Below are positions 48,286-60,360 of a stretch of 64,000 bases of DNA, piece by piece. Origin of the DNA: Hippasteria phrygiana (lineage: Eukaryota; Echinodermata; Asteroidea; Valvatida; Goniasteridae); assembly GCA_037893225.1 (NCBI GenBank), contig JAZGUH010000261.1, forward strand, positions 1,860,001 through 1,924,000, given 5' to 3'. Within the stretch, counting starts at the first letter, position 1. Every line of letters starts with the position of its first letter. The notes beneath the pieces are model-generated. The model was not told the DNA's origin. It ran no database searches and was given only the letters and a program-made list of their open reading frames with translations. A program made the translations under genes and the position numbers.

Positions 48286-49011
48286 GCAGGGTGGGCAAGA
48301 TGGAAAATATCGGAAAGTTGGTGGTGCGGGACGGGCGAGATGGGAAAGATCGGAAAGTTGGTGGTGCGAGACAAGCGAGATGGTAAAGATCGGAGAGTCG
48401 TGGTGCGGGACTGGCGAAATGGGAAAGATGGGAAAGTTGGTGGTGCGGAACGGGCGAGATGGGAAAGATAGGAAAGATGCTGGTGCTGGATGGGCGAGAC
48501 AGGAAAGATTGGAACGTTGGTGGTGCGGGACAGGTGATAGGGAAAAGATTTGAAAGTTGGTGGTGCGGGACAGGTGAGATAGGAAAGATTGGAAAGTTGG
48601 TGGTGCAGGACAGGTTAGATGGGAAAGATCAGAAAGTTGGTGTTGGAAGACGGGCGAGATGGTAAAGATCGGAGAGTGGTGTTTTGGGATGGGTGAGATT
48701 GGAAAGATCGTACAGTTGGTGGTGCGGGATGGGCAAGAAGGGAATGATCAGAAAGATTGTTGTGCGGGACGGGCGAGATGGGAAAGATCGGAAAGTTGGT
48801 GGTGCGGGACTGGCGGTACTGGCAAGATGGTAAAGATCGGAGATTGGTGGTGCGGGACGGGTGAGTTCGAAAAGAATGAAAAGTTGGTGGTGCGTGGCGG
48901 GCGAGATGAGAAATATCAGAAAGTTGGTGGTGCGGGACGGGCGAGATGGGAAAGATCGCAGAGTTGGTGGTGCGGGACAGGCAAGATAGGAAAGTTCAGA
49001 AAGTTGGCAGT
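48286..49011 (+). repeat. 726-bp tandem duplication, copy 2
   Basis: Second copy, followed by GCAGGGCGGGCAAG where copy 1 is followed by GCAGGGTGGGCAAG. It has a private GTGCGGAACGGGCG near 48443. The duplication involves one block type only, so it breaks the regular alternation. Confidence 0.85.
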
Positions 49012-51404
49012 GCAGGGCGGGCAAGATGGAAAATATCGGAAGGTTGGTGGTGCGAGACAAACGAGATGGTAAAGATCGGAGAGTGGTGGTGCGGGACTGG
49101 CGAAATGGGAAAGATGGGAAAGTTGGTGGTGCGGGACAGGCGAGATGGGAAAGATAGGAAAGATGGTAGTGCTGGATGGGCGAGATAGGAAAGATTGGAA
49201 AGTTGGTGGTGCGGGACGGGCGAGATGGGAAAGATAGGAAAGTTGGTGGTGCGGGACGGGCGAGATGGGAAAGATAGGAAAGTTGGTTGTGCGGGACGGG
49301 CGAGATGCCAAAAAGATTGTAAAGTTGGTGCTGCGGGATCGGCGAGATAGGAAAGATTGGAAAAGTTGGTTGTACGGGACAGGTGAGATGGGAACGATGG
49401 GAAAGTTGGTGGTGCGGGACGGGCGAGATGGGAAAAATAGGAAAGTTAGTTGTGCGGGACTGGCGAGATGCCAGATCGGAAAGTTGGTGCAGGACGGGCG
49501 AGATGGGAAAGATCGGAGAGTGGTGGTGCGGGGACCGGTAAGATGGTAAAGATCGTAGAGTTGGTGGTGCGGGACAGCCAAGATAGGAAAGATCAGAAAG
49601 TTGGCAGTGCAGGGTGGGCAAGATGGAAAATATCGGAAAGTTGGTGGTGCGGGACGGGCGAGATGGGAAAGATCGGAAAGTTGGTGGTGCGAGACAAGCG
49701 AGATGGTAAAGATCGGAGAGTGGTGGTGCGGGACTGGCGAAATGGGAAAGATGGGAAAGTTGGTGGTGCGGGACGGGCGAGATGGGAAAGATAGGAAAGA
49801 TGCTGGTGCTGGATGGGCGAGATAGGAAAGATTGGAAAGTTGGTGGTGCGGGACAGGTGAGATAGGAAAGATTGGAAAGTTGGTGGTGCAGGACAGGTTA
49901 GATGGGAAAGATCGGAAAGTTGGTGTTGGAAGACGGCGAGATGGGAAAGATCGGAAAGTTGGTGGTGCGAGACGGGCGAGATGGGAAAGATCGGAAAGTT
50001 GGTGGTGCGGGACGGGCGAGATGGGAAAGATAGGAAAGTTGGGGGTGCGGGACGGGCGAGATGGGAAAGATCGGAAAGTTGGGGGTGCGGGACGGGCGAG
50101 ATGGGAAAGATGGGAAAGTTGGTGGTGTTGGACGGGAAAGATAGGAAAGATGGTGGTGCGGGATGGGCGAGATAGGAAAGATTGGAAAGTTGGTGGTGCG
50201 GGACGGGCTAGATGCGAAAAAGATTGTAAAGTTGGTGCTGCAGGATGGGCGAGACAGGTGAGATGGTAAAGATCGGAGAGTGGTGTTTCGGGATGGGTGA
50301 GATTGGAAAGATCGTACAGTTGGTGGTGCGGGATGGGCAAGAGGGTAATGATCGCAAAGATTGTGGTGCGGGACGGGCGAGATGGGAAAGATCGGAAAGT
50401 TGGTGGTGCGGGACTGGCAAGATGGGAAAGATTGTAGAGTTGGTCTGCTGGACAGTCGAGATGCGAAAAAGATTGGAAAGTTGGTGCTGCGGGACGGGTG
50501 AGATAGGAAAGATTGGAAAGTTGGTGGTGCGGGACAAGTGAGATGGGAAAGATCGTAGAGTTGGTGGTGCGGGACGGGCGAGATGGGAAAGATCGAAAAG
50601 TTGGTGGTGCGGGACGGGTGAGATCAGAAAGTTGGTGCTGGACGGGCGAGATGGGAAAGATAGGAAAGTTGGTGGTTCGGGACAGGTGAGAAGGGAAAGA
50701 TTGGAAAGTTGGGGGTGCGGGACGGGCGAGATGGGAAAGATAGGAAAGTTGGTGGTGCGGGACGGGCGAGATGGGAAAGATAGGAAAGTATGTGGTGCGT
50801 GATGGGCGAGATGCGAAAAAGATTGTAAAGTTGGTGCTGCGGGATCGGCGAGATAGGAAAGATTGGAAAAGTTGGTTGTACGGGACAGGTGAGATGGGAA
50901 CGATCGGAAAGTTGGTGGTGCGGGACGGGCGAGATGGGAAAAATAGGAAAGTTAGTTGTGCGGGACTGGCGAGATGCCAGATCGGAAAGTTGGTGCAGGA
51001 CGGGCGAGATGGGAAAGATCGGAGAGTGGTGGTGCGGGGACCGGTAAGATGGTAAAGATCGTAGAGTTGGTGGTGCGGGACAGCCAAGATAGGAAAGATC
51101 AGAAAGTTGGCAGTGCAGGGTGGGCAAGATGGAAAATATCGGAAAGTTGGTGGTGCGGGACGGGCGAGATGGGAAAGTTCGGAAAGTTGGTGGTGCGAGA
51201 CAAGCGAGATGGTAAAGATCGGAGAGTCGTGGTGCGGGACTGGCGAAATGGGAAAGATGGGAAAGTTGGTGGTGCGGGACGGGCGAGATGGGAAAGATAG
51301 GAAAGATGCTGGTGCTGGATGGGCGAGACAGGAAAGATTGGAACGTTGGTGGTGCGGGACAGGTGATAGGGAAAAGATTTGAAAGTTGGTGGTGCGGGAC
51401 AGGT

Positions 51405-52727
51405 GAGATAGGAAAGATTGGAAAGTTGGTGGTGCAGGACAGGTTAGATGGGAAAGATCAGAAAGTTGGTGTTGGAAGACGGGCGAGATGGTAAAGATCG
51501 GAGAGTGGTGTTTTGGGATGGGTGAGATTGGAAAGATCGTACAGTTGGTGGTGCGGGATGGGCAAGAAGGGAATGATCAGAAAGATTGTTGTGCGGGACG
51601 GGCGAGATGGGAAAGATCGGAAAGTTGGTGGTGCGGGACTGGCGGTACTGGCAAGATGGTAAAGATCGGAGATTGGTGGTGCGGGACGGGTGAGTTCGAA
51701 AAGAATGAAAAGTTGGTGGTGCGTGGCGGGCGAGATGAGAAATATCAGAAAGTTGGTGGTGCGGGACGGGCGAGATGGGAAAGATCGCAGAGTTGGTGGT
51801 GCGGGACAGGCAAGATAGGAAAGTTCAGAAAGTTGGCAGTGCAGGGCGGGCAAGATGGAAAATATCGGAAGGTTGGTGGTGCGAGACAAGCGAGATGGTA
51901 AAGATCGGAGAGTGGTGGTGCGGGACTGGCGAAATGGGAAAGATGAGAAAGTTGGTGGTGCGGGACAGGCGAGATGGGAAAGATAGGAAAGATGGTAGTG
52001 CTGGATGGGCGAGATAGGAAAGATTGGAAAGTTGGTGGTGCGGGACGGGCGAGATGGGAAAGATAGGAAAGTTGGTGGTGCGGGACGGGCGAGATGGGAA
52101 AGATAGGAAAGTTGGTTGTGCGGGACGGGCGAGATGCCAAAAAGATTGTAAAGTTGGTGCTGCGGGATCGGCGAGATAGGAAAGATTGGAAAAGTTGGTT
52201 GTACGGGACAGGTGAGATGGGAACGATGGGAAAGTTGGTGGTGCGGGACGGGCGAGATGGGAAAAATAGGAAAGTTAGTTGTGCGGGACTGGCGAGATGC
52301 CAGATCGGAAAGTTGGTGCAGGACGGGCGAGATGGGAAAGATCGGAGAGTGGTGGTGCGGGGACCGGTAAGATGGTAAAGATCGTAGAGTTGGTGGTGCG
52401 GGACAGCCAAGATAGGAAAGATCAGAAAGTTGGCAGTGCAGGGTGGGCAAGATGGAAAATATCGGAAAGTTGGTGGTGCGGGACGGGCGAGATGGGAAAG
52501 ATCGGAAAGTTGGTGGTGCGAGACAAGCGAGATGGTAAAGATCGGAGAGTGGTGGTGCGGGACTGGCGAAATGGGAAAGATGGGAAAGTTGGTGGTGCGG
52601 GACGGGCGAGATGGGAAAGATAGGAAAGATGCTGGTGCTGGATGGGCGAGATAGGAAAGATTGGAAAGTTGGTGGTGCGGGACAGGTGAGATAGGAAAGA
52701 TTGGAAAGTTGGTGGTGCAGGACAGGT
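51405..52727 (+). repeat. 1,323-bp tandem block, copy 1
   Basis: Landmarks at 51775, 52094 and 52279 recur exactly 1,323 bp later. This is the simplest instance of the single-block period. One private change is GATGAGAAAGTTGG near 51943. The copy ends at GGACAGGTTAGATAGG near 52727, the junction with copy 2. Confidence 0.87.
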
Positions 52728-54050
52728 TAGATAGGAAAGATTGGAAAGTTGGTGGTGCAGGACAGGTTAGATGGGAAAGATCAGAAAGTTGGTGTTGGAA
52801 GACGGGCGAGATGGTAAAGATCGGAGAGTGGTGTTTTGGGATGGGTGAGATTGGAAAGATCGTACAGTTGGTGGTGCGGGATGGGCAAGAAGGGAATGAT
52901 CAGAAAGATTGTTGTGCGGGACGGGCGAGATGGGAAAGATCGGAAAGTTGGTGGTGCGGGACTGGCGGTACTGGCAAGATGGTAAAGATCGGAGATTGGT
53001 GGTGCGGGACGGGTGAGTTCGAAAAGAATGAAAAGTTGGTGGTGCGTGGCGGGCGAGATGAGAAATATCAGAAAGTTGGTGGTGCGGGACGGGCGAGATG
53101 GGAAAGATCGCAGAGTTGGTGGTGCGGGACAGGCAAGATAGGAAAGTTCAGAAAGTTGGCAGTGCAGGGCGGGCAAGATGGAAAATATCGGAAGGTTGGT
53201 GGTGCGAGACAAGCGAGATGGTAAAGATCGGAGAGTGGTGGTGCGGGACTGGCGAAATGGGAAAGATGGGAAAGTTGGTGGTGCGGGACAGGCGAGATGG
53301 GAAAGATAGGAAAGATGGTAGTGCTGGATGGGCGAGATAGGAAAGATTGGAAAGTTGGTGGTGCGGGACGGGCGAGATGGGAAAGATAGGAAAGTTGGTG
53401 GTGCGGGACGGGCGAGATGGGAAAGATAGGAAAGTTGGTTGTGCGGGACGGGCGAGATGCCAAAAAGATTGTAAAGTTGGTGCTGCGGGATCGGCGAGAT
53501 AGGAAAGATTGGAAAAGTTGGTTGTACGGGACAGGTGAGATGGGAACGATGGGAAAGTTGGTGGTGCGGGACGGGCGAGATGGGAAAAATAGGAAAGTTA
53601 GTTGTGCGGGACTGGCGAGATGCCAGATCGGAAAGTTGGTGCAGGACGGGCGAGATGGGAAAGATCGGAGAGTGGTGGTGCGGGGACCGGTAAGATGGTA
53701 AAGATCGTAGAGTTGGTGGTGCGGGACAGCCAAGATAGGAAAGATCAGAAAGTTGGCAGTGCAGGGTGGGCAAGATGGAAAATATCGGAAAGTTGGTGGT
53801 GCGGGACGGGCGAGATGGGAAAGATCGGAAAGTTGGTGGTGCGAGACAAGCGAGATGGTAAAGATCGGAGAGTGGTGGTGCGGGACTGGCGAAATGGGAA
53901 AGATGGGAAAGTTGGTGGTGCGGGACGGGCGAGATGGGAAAGATAGGAAAGATGCTGGTGCTGGATGGGCGAGATAGGAAAGATTGGAAAGTTGGTGGTG
54001 CGGGACAGGTGAGATAGGAAAGATTGGAAAGTTGGTGGTGCAGGACAGGT
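52728..54050 (+). repeat. 1,323-bp tandem block, copy 2
   Basis: Second copy directly abutting the first. The junction has a duplicated unit (GCAGGACAGGTTAG occurs twice within 40 bp near 52717 and 52757), as expected for an unequal exchange at that unit. After 54050 the other block type resumes. Confidence 0.87.
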
Positions 54051-55263
54051 TAGATGGGAAAGATCGGAAAGTTGGTGTTGGAAGACGGCGAGATGGGAAA
54101 GATCGGAAAGTTGGTGGTGCGAGACGGGCGAGATGGGAAAGATCGGAAAGTTGGTGGTGCGGGACGGGCGAGATGGGAAAGATAGGAAAGTTGGGGGTGC
54201 GGGACGGGCGAGATGGGAAAGATCGGAAAGTTGGGGGTGCGGGACGGGCGAGATGGGAAAGATGGGAAAGTTGGTGGTGTTGGACGGGAAAGATAGGAAA
54301 GATGGTGGTGCGGGATGGGCGAGATAGGAAAGATTGGAAAGTTGGTGGTGCGGGACGGGCTAGATGCGAAAAAGATTGTAAAGTTGGTGCTGCAGGATGG
54401 GCGAGACAGGTGAGATGGTAAAGATCGGAGAGTGGTGTTTCGGGATGGGTGAGATTGGAAAGATCGTACAGTTGGTGGTGCGGGATGGGCAAGAGGGGAA
54501 TGATCGCAAAGATTGTGGTGCGGGACGGGCGAGATGGGAAAGATCGGAAAGTTGGTCGTGCGGGACTGGCAAGATGGGAAAGATTGTAGAGTTGGTCTGC
54601 TGGACAGTCGAGATGCGAAAAAGATTGGAAAGTTGGTGGTGCGGGACAAGTGAGATGGGAAAGATCGTAGAGTTGGTGGTGCGGGACGGGCGAGATGGGA
54701 AAGATCGGAAAGTTGGTGGTGCGGGACAGGCAAGATAGGAAAGTTCAGAAAGTTGGCAGTGCAGGGCGGGCAAGATGGAAAATATCGGAAAGTTGGTGGT
54801 GCGGGACGGGCGAGATGGGAAAGATCGGAAAGTTGGTGGTGCGAGACAAGCGAGATGGTAAAGATCGGAGAGTGGTGGTGCGGGACTGGCGAAATGGGAA
54901 AGATGGGAAAGTTGGTGGTGCGGGACGGGCGAGATGGGAAAGATAGGAAAGATGCTGGTGCTGGATGGGCGAGATAGGAAAGATTAAAAAGTTGGTGGTG
55001 CGGGACAGGTGAGATAGGAAAGATTGGAAAGTTGGTGGTGCAGGACAGGTTAGATGGGAAAGATCGGAAAGTTGGTGTTGGAAGACGGGCGAGATGGGAA
55101 AGATCGGAGAGTGGTGGTGCGGGACGGGCGAGATGGTAAAGATCGGAGAGTGGTGTTTCGGGATGGGTGAGATTGGAAAGATCGTACAGTTGGTGGTGCG
55201 GGATGGGCAAGAGGGGAATGTTTGGAAAGATTGTTGTGCGGGACGGGCGAGATGGGAAAGATC
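54051..55263 (+). repeat. Satellite segment leading to older-type blocks
   Basis: Begins with the GAAGACGGCGAGATGG block type and then changes. Bases 55050-55263 closely match 3183-3390 and 4387-4600, including GAAGACGGGCG, TGTTTCGGGATGGG and GGCAAGAGGGGAATG units. There is a private GATTAAAAAGTTGG near 54981. Confidence 0.8.
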
Positions 55264-56212
55264 GGAAAGTTGGTGGTGCGGGACTGGCAAGATGGTAAAG
55301 ATCGGAGATTGGTGGTGCGGGACTTGCGAGATGGCAAAGACTGTATAGTTGGTGATGCAGGACGGGCAAGATGGTAAAGATCGGAAAGATTGTGTTGCGG
55401 GACGGGTGAGTTGGAAAAGAATGAAAAGTTGGTGGTGCGTGGCGGGCGAGATGAGAAATATCAGAAAGTTGGTGGTGCGGGACGGGCGAGATAGTAAAGA
55501 TCGGAGAGTATTGGTGCAGGATGGGCGAGATGGGAAAGATCGGAAAGTTGGTGGTGCGGGACCGGCGAGATGGTAAAGATCAGATAGTGGTGGTGCGGGA
55601 TGGGCGAGATGGGAACAATCGTAGAGTTTGTGGTGCGGGACCGGCAAGATGGAAAAAATTTGGAAAGATGGTGGTGCGGGACGGGCGAGATAGGAAAGAT
55701 CGGAAAAGTTGGTTGTGCGGGACGGGTGAGATAGGAAAGATCAGAAAGTTGGTGGTGCGAGACGGGCGAGATGGGAGAGAAGGTACAGTTGGTGGTGCGG
55801 GACCGGCGAGATGGTAAAGATCGGACAGTGTTGGTGTGGGACGGGGGAGATGGGAAAGATCGTAGAGTTGGTGGTGTAGGATGAGCAAGATGGGAATGAT
55901 CGGAAAGATTGTGGTGCGGGACGGGCGACATAGGAAAGATTGGAAAGTTGGTGGTGCGGGACAGGTGAGATGGGAAAAATCGGAAAGTTGGTGGTGCGAG
56001 ACGGGCGAGATAGGAAAGATCGGAAAGTTGGTGCAGGACGGGCAGGATGGAAAAGATCAGAGTGTGGTGGTGCGGGACCGGCGAGACGGTTACGTTTGCA
56101 GAGTTGGTGGTGCGGGACATGCAAGATAGGAAAGTTCAGAAAGTTGGCAGTGCAGGTCGGGCAAGATGGAAAATATCGGAAAGTTTGTGGTGCGGGACGG
56201 GCAAGATGGGAA
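55264..56212 (+). repeat. Higher-order repeat 7, copy 1 (949 bp)
   Basis: Matches 57385-58364, offset 2,121 bp, then 2,152 bp after about 56020 because the second copy has 31 bp more. It contains unusual units: GCGAGACGGTTACGTTTGC near 56082, GATGAGCAAGATGGGAATG and GGGCGACATAGG. The central part also matches about 4900-5160. Confidence 0.87.
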
Positions 56213-57384
56213 AGATCGGAAAGTTGGTGGTGCGAGTCAAGTGAGATGGTAAAGATCGGAGAGTTGGTGGTGCGGGACTGGCGAAATGGGAAAGATGGGA
56301 AAGTTGGTAGTGCGGGACGGGCGAGATGGGAAAGATAGGAAAGATGGTGGTGCTGGATGGGCGAGATAGGAAAGATTGGAAAGTTGGTGGTGTGGGACAG
56401 GTGAGAAGGGAAAGATTGGAAAGTTGGTGGTGCGGGACGGGCGAGATGGGAAAGATAGGAAAGTTGGTTGTGTGGGACGGGCGAGATGCGAAAAAGATTG
56501 TAAAGTTGGTGCTGCGGGATGGGCGAAATAGGAAAGCTCGGAAAAGTTGGTTGTGCGGGACGGGTGAGATAGGAAAGATCGGAAAGTTGGTGGTGTGAGA
56601 CGGGCTAGATGGGAGATCGGAAAGTTGGTGTTGCGGCACGGGCGAGATGGTAAAGATCGGAGATTGGTTTTGCGGGACCTGCGAGATGGGAAAGATCGGA
56701 AAGTTGGTGGTGCGAAACGGGCGAGATGGGAAAGATCGGAAAGTTGGTGGTGCGGGACGGGCGAGATGGGAAAGATGGGAAAGATCGGAGAGTGGTGGTG
56801 CGGGACCGGTAAGATGGTAAAGTTTGTAGAGTTGGTGGTGCGGGACAGCCAAGATAGGAAAGATCAGAAAGTTGGCAGTGCAGGGCGGGCAAGATGGAAA
56901 ATATCAGAAAGTTGGTGGTGCAGGATGGGCGAGATGGGAAAGATCGGAAAGTTGGTGGTGCGAGACAAGCGAGATGGTAAAAATCGGAGAGAGGTGGTGC
57001 GGGACTGGCGAAATGGGAAAGATGGGAAATTTGGTGGTGCGGGACGGGCGAGTTGGGAAAGATAGGAAAGATGGTGGTGCTGGATGGGCGAGATAGGAAA
57101 GATTGGAAAGTTGGTGGTGCGTGACTAGCGAGATGCGAAAAGATTGTAAAGTTGGTGCTGCGGGATGGGCGAGATGGAAAAGATCGGAGAGTGGTGGTGC
57201 GGGACCGGCGAGATAGGAAAGTTCAGAAAATTGGCAGTGCAGGGCGGGCAAGATGGAAAATATGGGAAAGATGGGAAAGTTGGTGGTGTTGCACGGGAAA
57301 GATAGGAAAGATGGTGGTGCGGGACGGGCGAGATAGGAAAGATTGGAAAGTTGGTGGTGCGGGACAGGTGAGAAGGGAAAGATT
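56213..57384 (+). repeat. Mixed satellite segment between copies of higher-order repeat 7
   Basis: Units include the marker GCGAAATAGGAAAGCTCGG near 56523, which recurs near 60755 and 61895. A shortened stretch lies near 57262 (ATATGGGAAAGATGGGAAAG). No other structure was seen. Confidence 0.78.
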
Positions 57385-58364
57385 GGAAAGTTGGTGGTGC
57401 GGGACTGGCAAGATGGTAAAGATCGGAGATTGGTGGTGCGGGACTTGCGAGATGGCAAAGACTGTATAGTTGGTGATGCAGGACGGGCAAGATGGTAAAG
57501 ATCGGAAAGATTGTGTTGCGGGACGGGTGAGTTGGAAAAGAATGAAAAGTTGGTGGTGCGTGGCCGGCGAGATGAGAAATATCAGAAAGTTGGTGGTGCG
57601 GGACGGGCGAGATAGTAAAGATCGGAGAGTATTGGTGCAGGATGGGCGAGATGGGAAAGATCGGAAAGTTGGTTGTGCGGGACCGGCGAGATGGTAAAGA
57701 TCAGAGAGTGGTGGTGCGGGATGGGCGAGATGGGAAAAATCGTAGAGTTTGTGGTGCGGGACCGGCAAGATGGAAAAAATTTGGAAAGATGGTGGTGCGG
57801 GACGGGCGAGATAGGAAAGATCGGAAAAGTTGGTTGTGCGGGACGGGTGAGATAGGAAAGATCCGAAAGTTGGTGGTGCGAGACGGGCCAGATGGGAGAG
57901 AAGGTACAGTTGGTGGTGCGTGACCGGCGAGATGGTAAAGATCGGACAGTGTTGGTGTGGGACGGGGGAGATGGGAAAGATCGTAGAGTTGGTGGTGTAG
58001 GATGAGCAAGATGGGAATGATCGGAAAGATTGTGGTGCGGGACGGGCGACATAGGAAAGATTGGAAAGTTGGTGGTGCGGGACAGGTGAGATGGGAAAAA
58101 TCGGAAAGTTGGTGGTGCGAGACGGGCGAGATAGGAAAGATCGGAAAGTTGGTGGTGCGGGACGGGCGAGAACGGAAAGTTGGTGCAGGACGGGCAGGAT
58201 GGAAAAGATCAGAGTGTGGTGGTGCGGGACCGGCGAGACGGTTACGTTTGCAGAGTTGGTGGTGCGGGACATGCAAGATAGGAAAGTTCTGAAAGTTGGC
58301 AGTGCAGGGCGGGCAAGATGGAAAATATCGGAAAGTTTGTGGTGCGGGACGGGCAAGATGGAAA
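57385..58364 (+). repeat. Higher-order repeat 7, copy 2 (980 bp)
   Basis: Second copy of 55264-56212 with a 31-bp gain near 58150-58185, reading GGGCGAGAACGGAAAG. The GCGAGACGGTTACGTTTGC unit recurs near 58234. The length difference between the copies is fully explained by the 31 bp. Confidence 0.87.
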
Positions 58365-58740
58365 AGATCGTATAGTTGGTGGTGCAGGACGGGCAAGATG
58401 GTAAAGATCGGAAAGATTGTGTTGCGGGACGGGCGAGTTGGAAAAGAATGAAAAGTTGGTGGTGCGGGACGGGTGAGATCGGAAAGTAGGTGCTGGATGG
58501 GCGAGATGGGAAAGATCGCAAAGTTGGTGGTGCGGGACAGGCAAGATAGGAAAGTTCAGAAAGTTGGCAGTGCAGGGCGGGTAAGATGGAAAATATTGGA
58601 AAGTTGGTGGTGCGGGACGGGCGAGATGGGAAAGATCAGAAGGTTGGTGGTGCGAGACAAGCGAGATGGTAAAGATCGGAGAGTCGTGGTGCGGGACTGG
58701 CGAAATGGGAAAGATGGGAAAGTTGGTGGTGCGGGACAGG
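58365..58740 (+). repeat. Short mixed satellite segment
   Basis: About nine units joining higher-order repeat 7 to the 810-bp duplication. It repeats units seen near 3490-3560 (GATTGTGTTGCGGGACGGGCG, shown by its parts GATTGTGTTGCGGG and GGAAAAGAATGAAAAG). Confidence 0.7.
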
Positions 58741-59550
58741 CGAGATGGGAAAGATGGTAGTGCTGGATGGGCGAGATAGGAAAGATTGGAAAGTTGGTGG
58801 TTCGGGACAGGTGAGAAGGGAAAGATTGGAAAGTTGGTGGTGTGGGACGGGCGAGATGGGAAAGATTGGAAAAGTTTGTTGTACGGGACAGGTGAGATGG
58901 CAACGATCGGAAAGTTGGTGGTGCGGGACGGGCGAGATGGGAAAAATAGGAAAGTTAGTTGTGCGGGACTGGCGAGATGCCAGATCAAAAAGTTGGTGCA
59001 GGACGGGCGAGATGGTAAAGATCGGAGAGTGGTGGTGTGGGACAGCCAAGATAGGAAAGATCAGAAAGTTGGCGGTGCAGGGTGGGCAAGATGGAAAATA
59101 TCGGAAAGTTGGTGGTGTGGGACGGGCGAGATGGGAAAGATCGGAAAGTTGGTGGTGCGAGACAAGCGATATGGTAAAGATCGGAGAGTGGTGGTGTGGG
59201 ACTGGCGAAATGGGAAAGTTGGTGGTGCGGGACGGGCGAGATGGGAAAGATAGGAAAGATGCTGGTGCTGGATGGGCGAGATAGGAAAGATTGGAAAGTT
59301 GGTGGTGCGGGACGGGCGAGATGGGAAAGATAGGAAAGTTGGTGGTGCGAGACAGGCGAGATGGGAAAGATAGAAAAGTTGGTTGTGCGGGACGGGCGAG
59401 ATGGGAAAGATAGGAAAGTTGGTGGTGCGTGACAGGCAAGATGCGAAAAAGATTGTAAAGTTGGTGCAGCGGGATGGGCAAGATAGGAGAAGTTGGTTGT
59501 GCGGGACAGGTGAGATGGGAAAGATCGGAAAGTTGGTGGTGCTGGACGGG
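58741..59550 (+). repeat. 810-bp tandem duplication, copy 1
   Basis: Bases 58741-59550 are followed immediately by the same sequence at 59551-60360. Every stretch I compared was identical, including rare forms such as AAAAGTTTGTTGTACGGG, GATGGCAACGATCGG and GATCAAAAAGTTGGTGC. The left edge reads GCGGGACAGG|CGAGATGGG and the junction GCTGGACGGG|CGAGATGGG. Confidence 0.93.
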
Positions 59551-60360
59551 CGAGATGGGAAAGATGGTAGTGCTGGATGGGCGAGATAGGAAAGATTGGA
59601 AAGTTGGTGGTTCGGGACAGGTGAGAAGGGAAAGATTGGAAAGTTGGTGGTGTGGGACGGGCGAGATGGGAAAGATTGGAAAAGTTTGTTGTACGGGACA
59701 GGTGAGATGGCAACGATCGGAAAGTTGGTGGTGCGGGACGGGCGAGATGGGAAAAATAGGAAAGTTAGTTGTGCGGGACTGGCGAGATGCCAGATCAAAA
59801 AGTTGGTGCAGGACGGGCGAGATGGTAAAGATCGGAGAGTGGTGGTGTGGGACAGCCAAGATAGGAAAGATCAGAAAGTTGGCGGTGCAGGGTGGGCAAG
59901 ATGGAAAATATCGGAAAGTTGGTGGTGTGGGACGGGCGAGATGGGAAAGATCGGAAAGTTGGTGGTGCGAGACAAGCGATATGGTAAAGATCGGAGAGTG
60001 GTGGTGTGGGACTGGCGAAATGGGAAAGTTGGTGGTGCGGGACGGGCGAGATGGGAAAGATAGGAAAGATGCTGGTGCTGGATGGGCGAGATAGGAAAGA
60101 TTGGAAAGTTGGTGGTGCGGGACGGGCGAGATGGGAAAGATAGGAAAGTTGGTGGTGCGAGACAGGCGAGATGGGAAAGATAGAAAAGTTGGTTGTGCGG
60201 GACGGGCGAGATGGGAAAGATAGGAAAGTTGGTGGTGCGTGACAGGCAAGATGCGAAAAAGATTGTAAAGTTGGTGCAGCGGGATGGGCAAGATAGGAGA
60301 AGTTGGTTGTGCGGGACAGGTGAGATGGGAAAGATCGGAAAGTTGGTGGTGCTGGACGGG
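59551..60360 (+). repeat. 810-bp tandem duplication, copy 2
   Basis: Second copy, ending where GATGGGAAAGATAGG replaces GATGGGAAAGATGG. No private difference from copy 1 was found in the stretches compared. It is either very recent or an assembly duplication. Confidence 0.93.

Larger units (their letters stand above)
40191..51404 (+). repeat. Alternating 1.28-1.51 kb blocks (two types)
   Basis: The deletion unit GATGCCAGATCGG recurs near 40415, 41812, 43174, 44681, 45964, 47402, 49450 and 50956. Spacings are 1,397, 1,362, 1,507, 1,283, 1,438, 2,048 and 1,506 bp. Two block types alternate. One carries GAACGTTGG, TGTTTTGGGATGGG and GGCGGTACTGGC units. The other carries the 39-bp GAAGACGGCGAGATGG unit and GTTGGACGGGAAAGATAGG. 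Pairs of blocks repeat at about 2.76-2.87 kb. The 2,048 spacing equals about 1,322 plus an extra 726-bp duplication. Confidence 0.82.
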
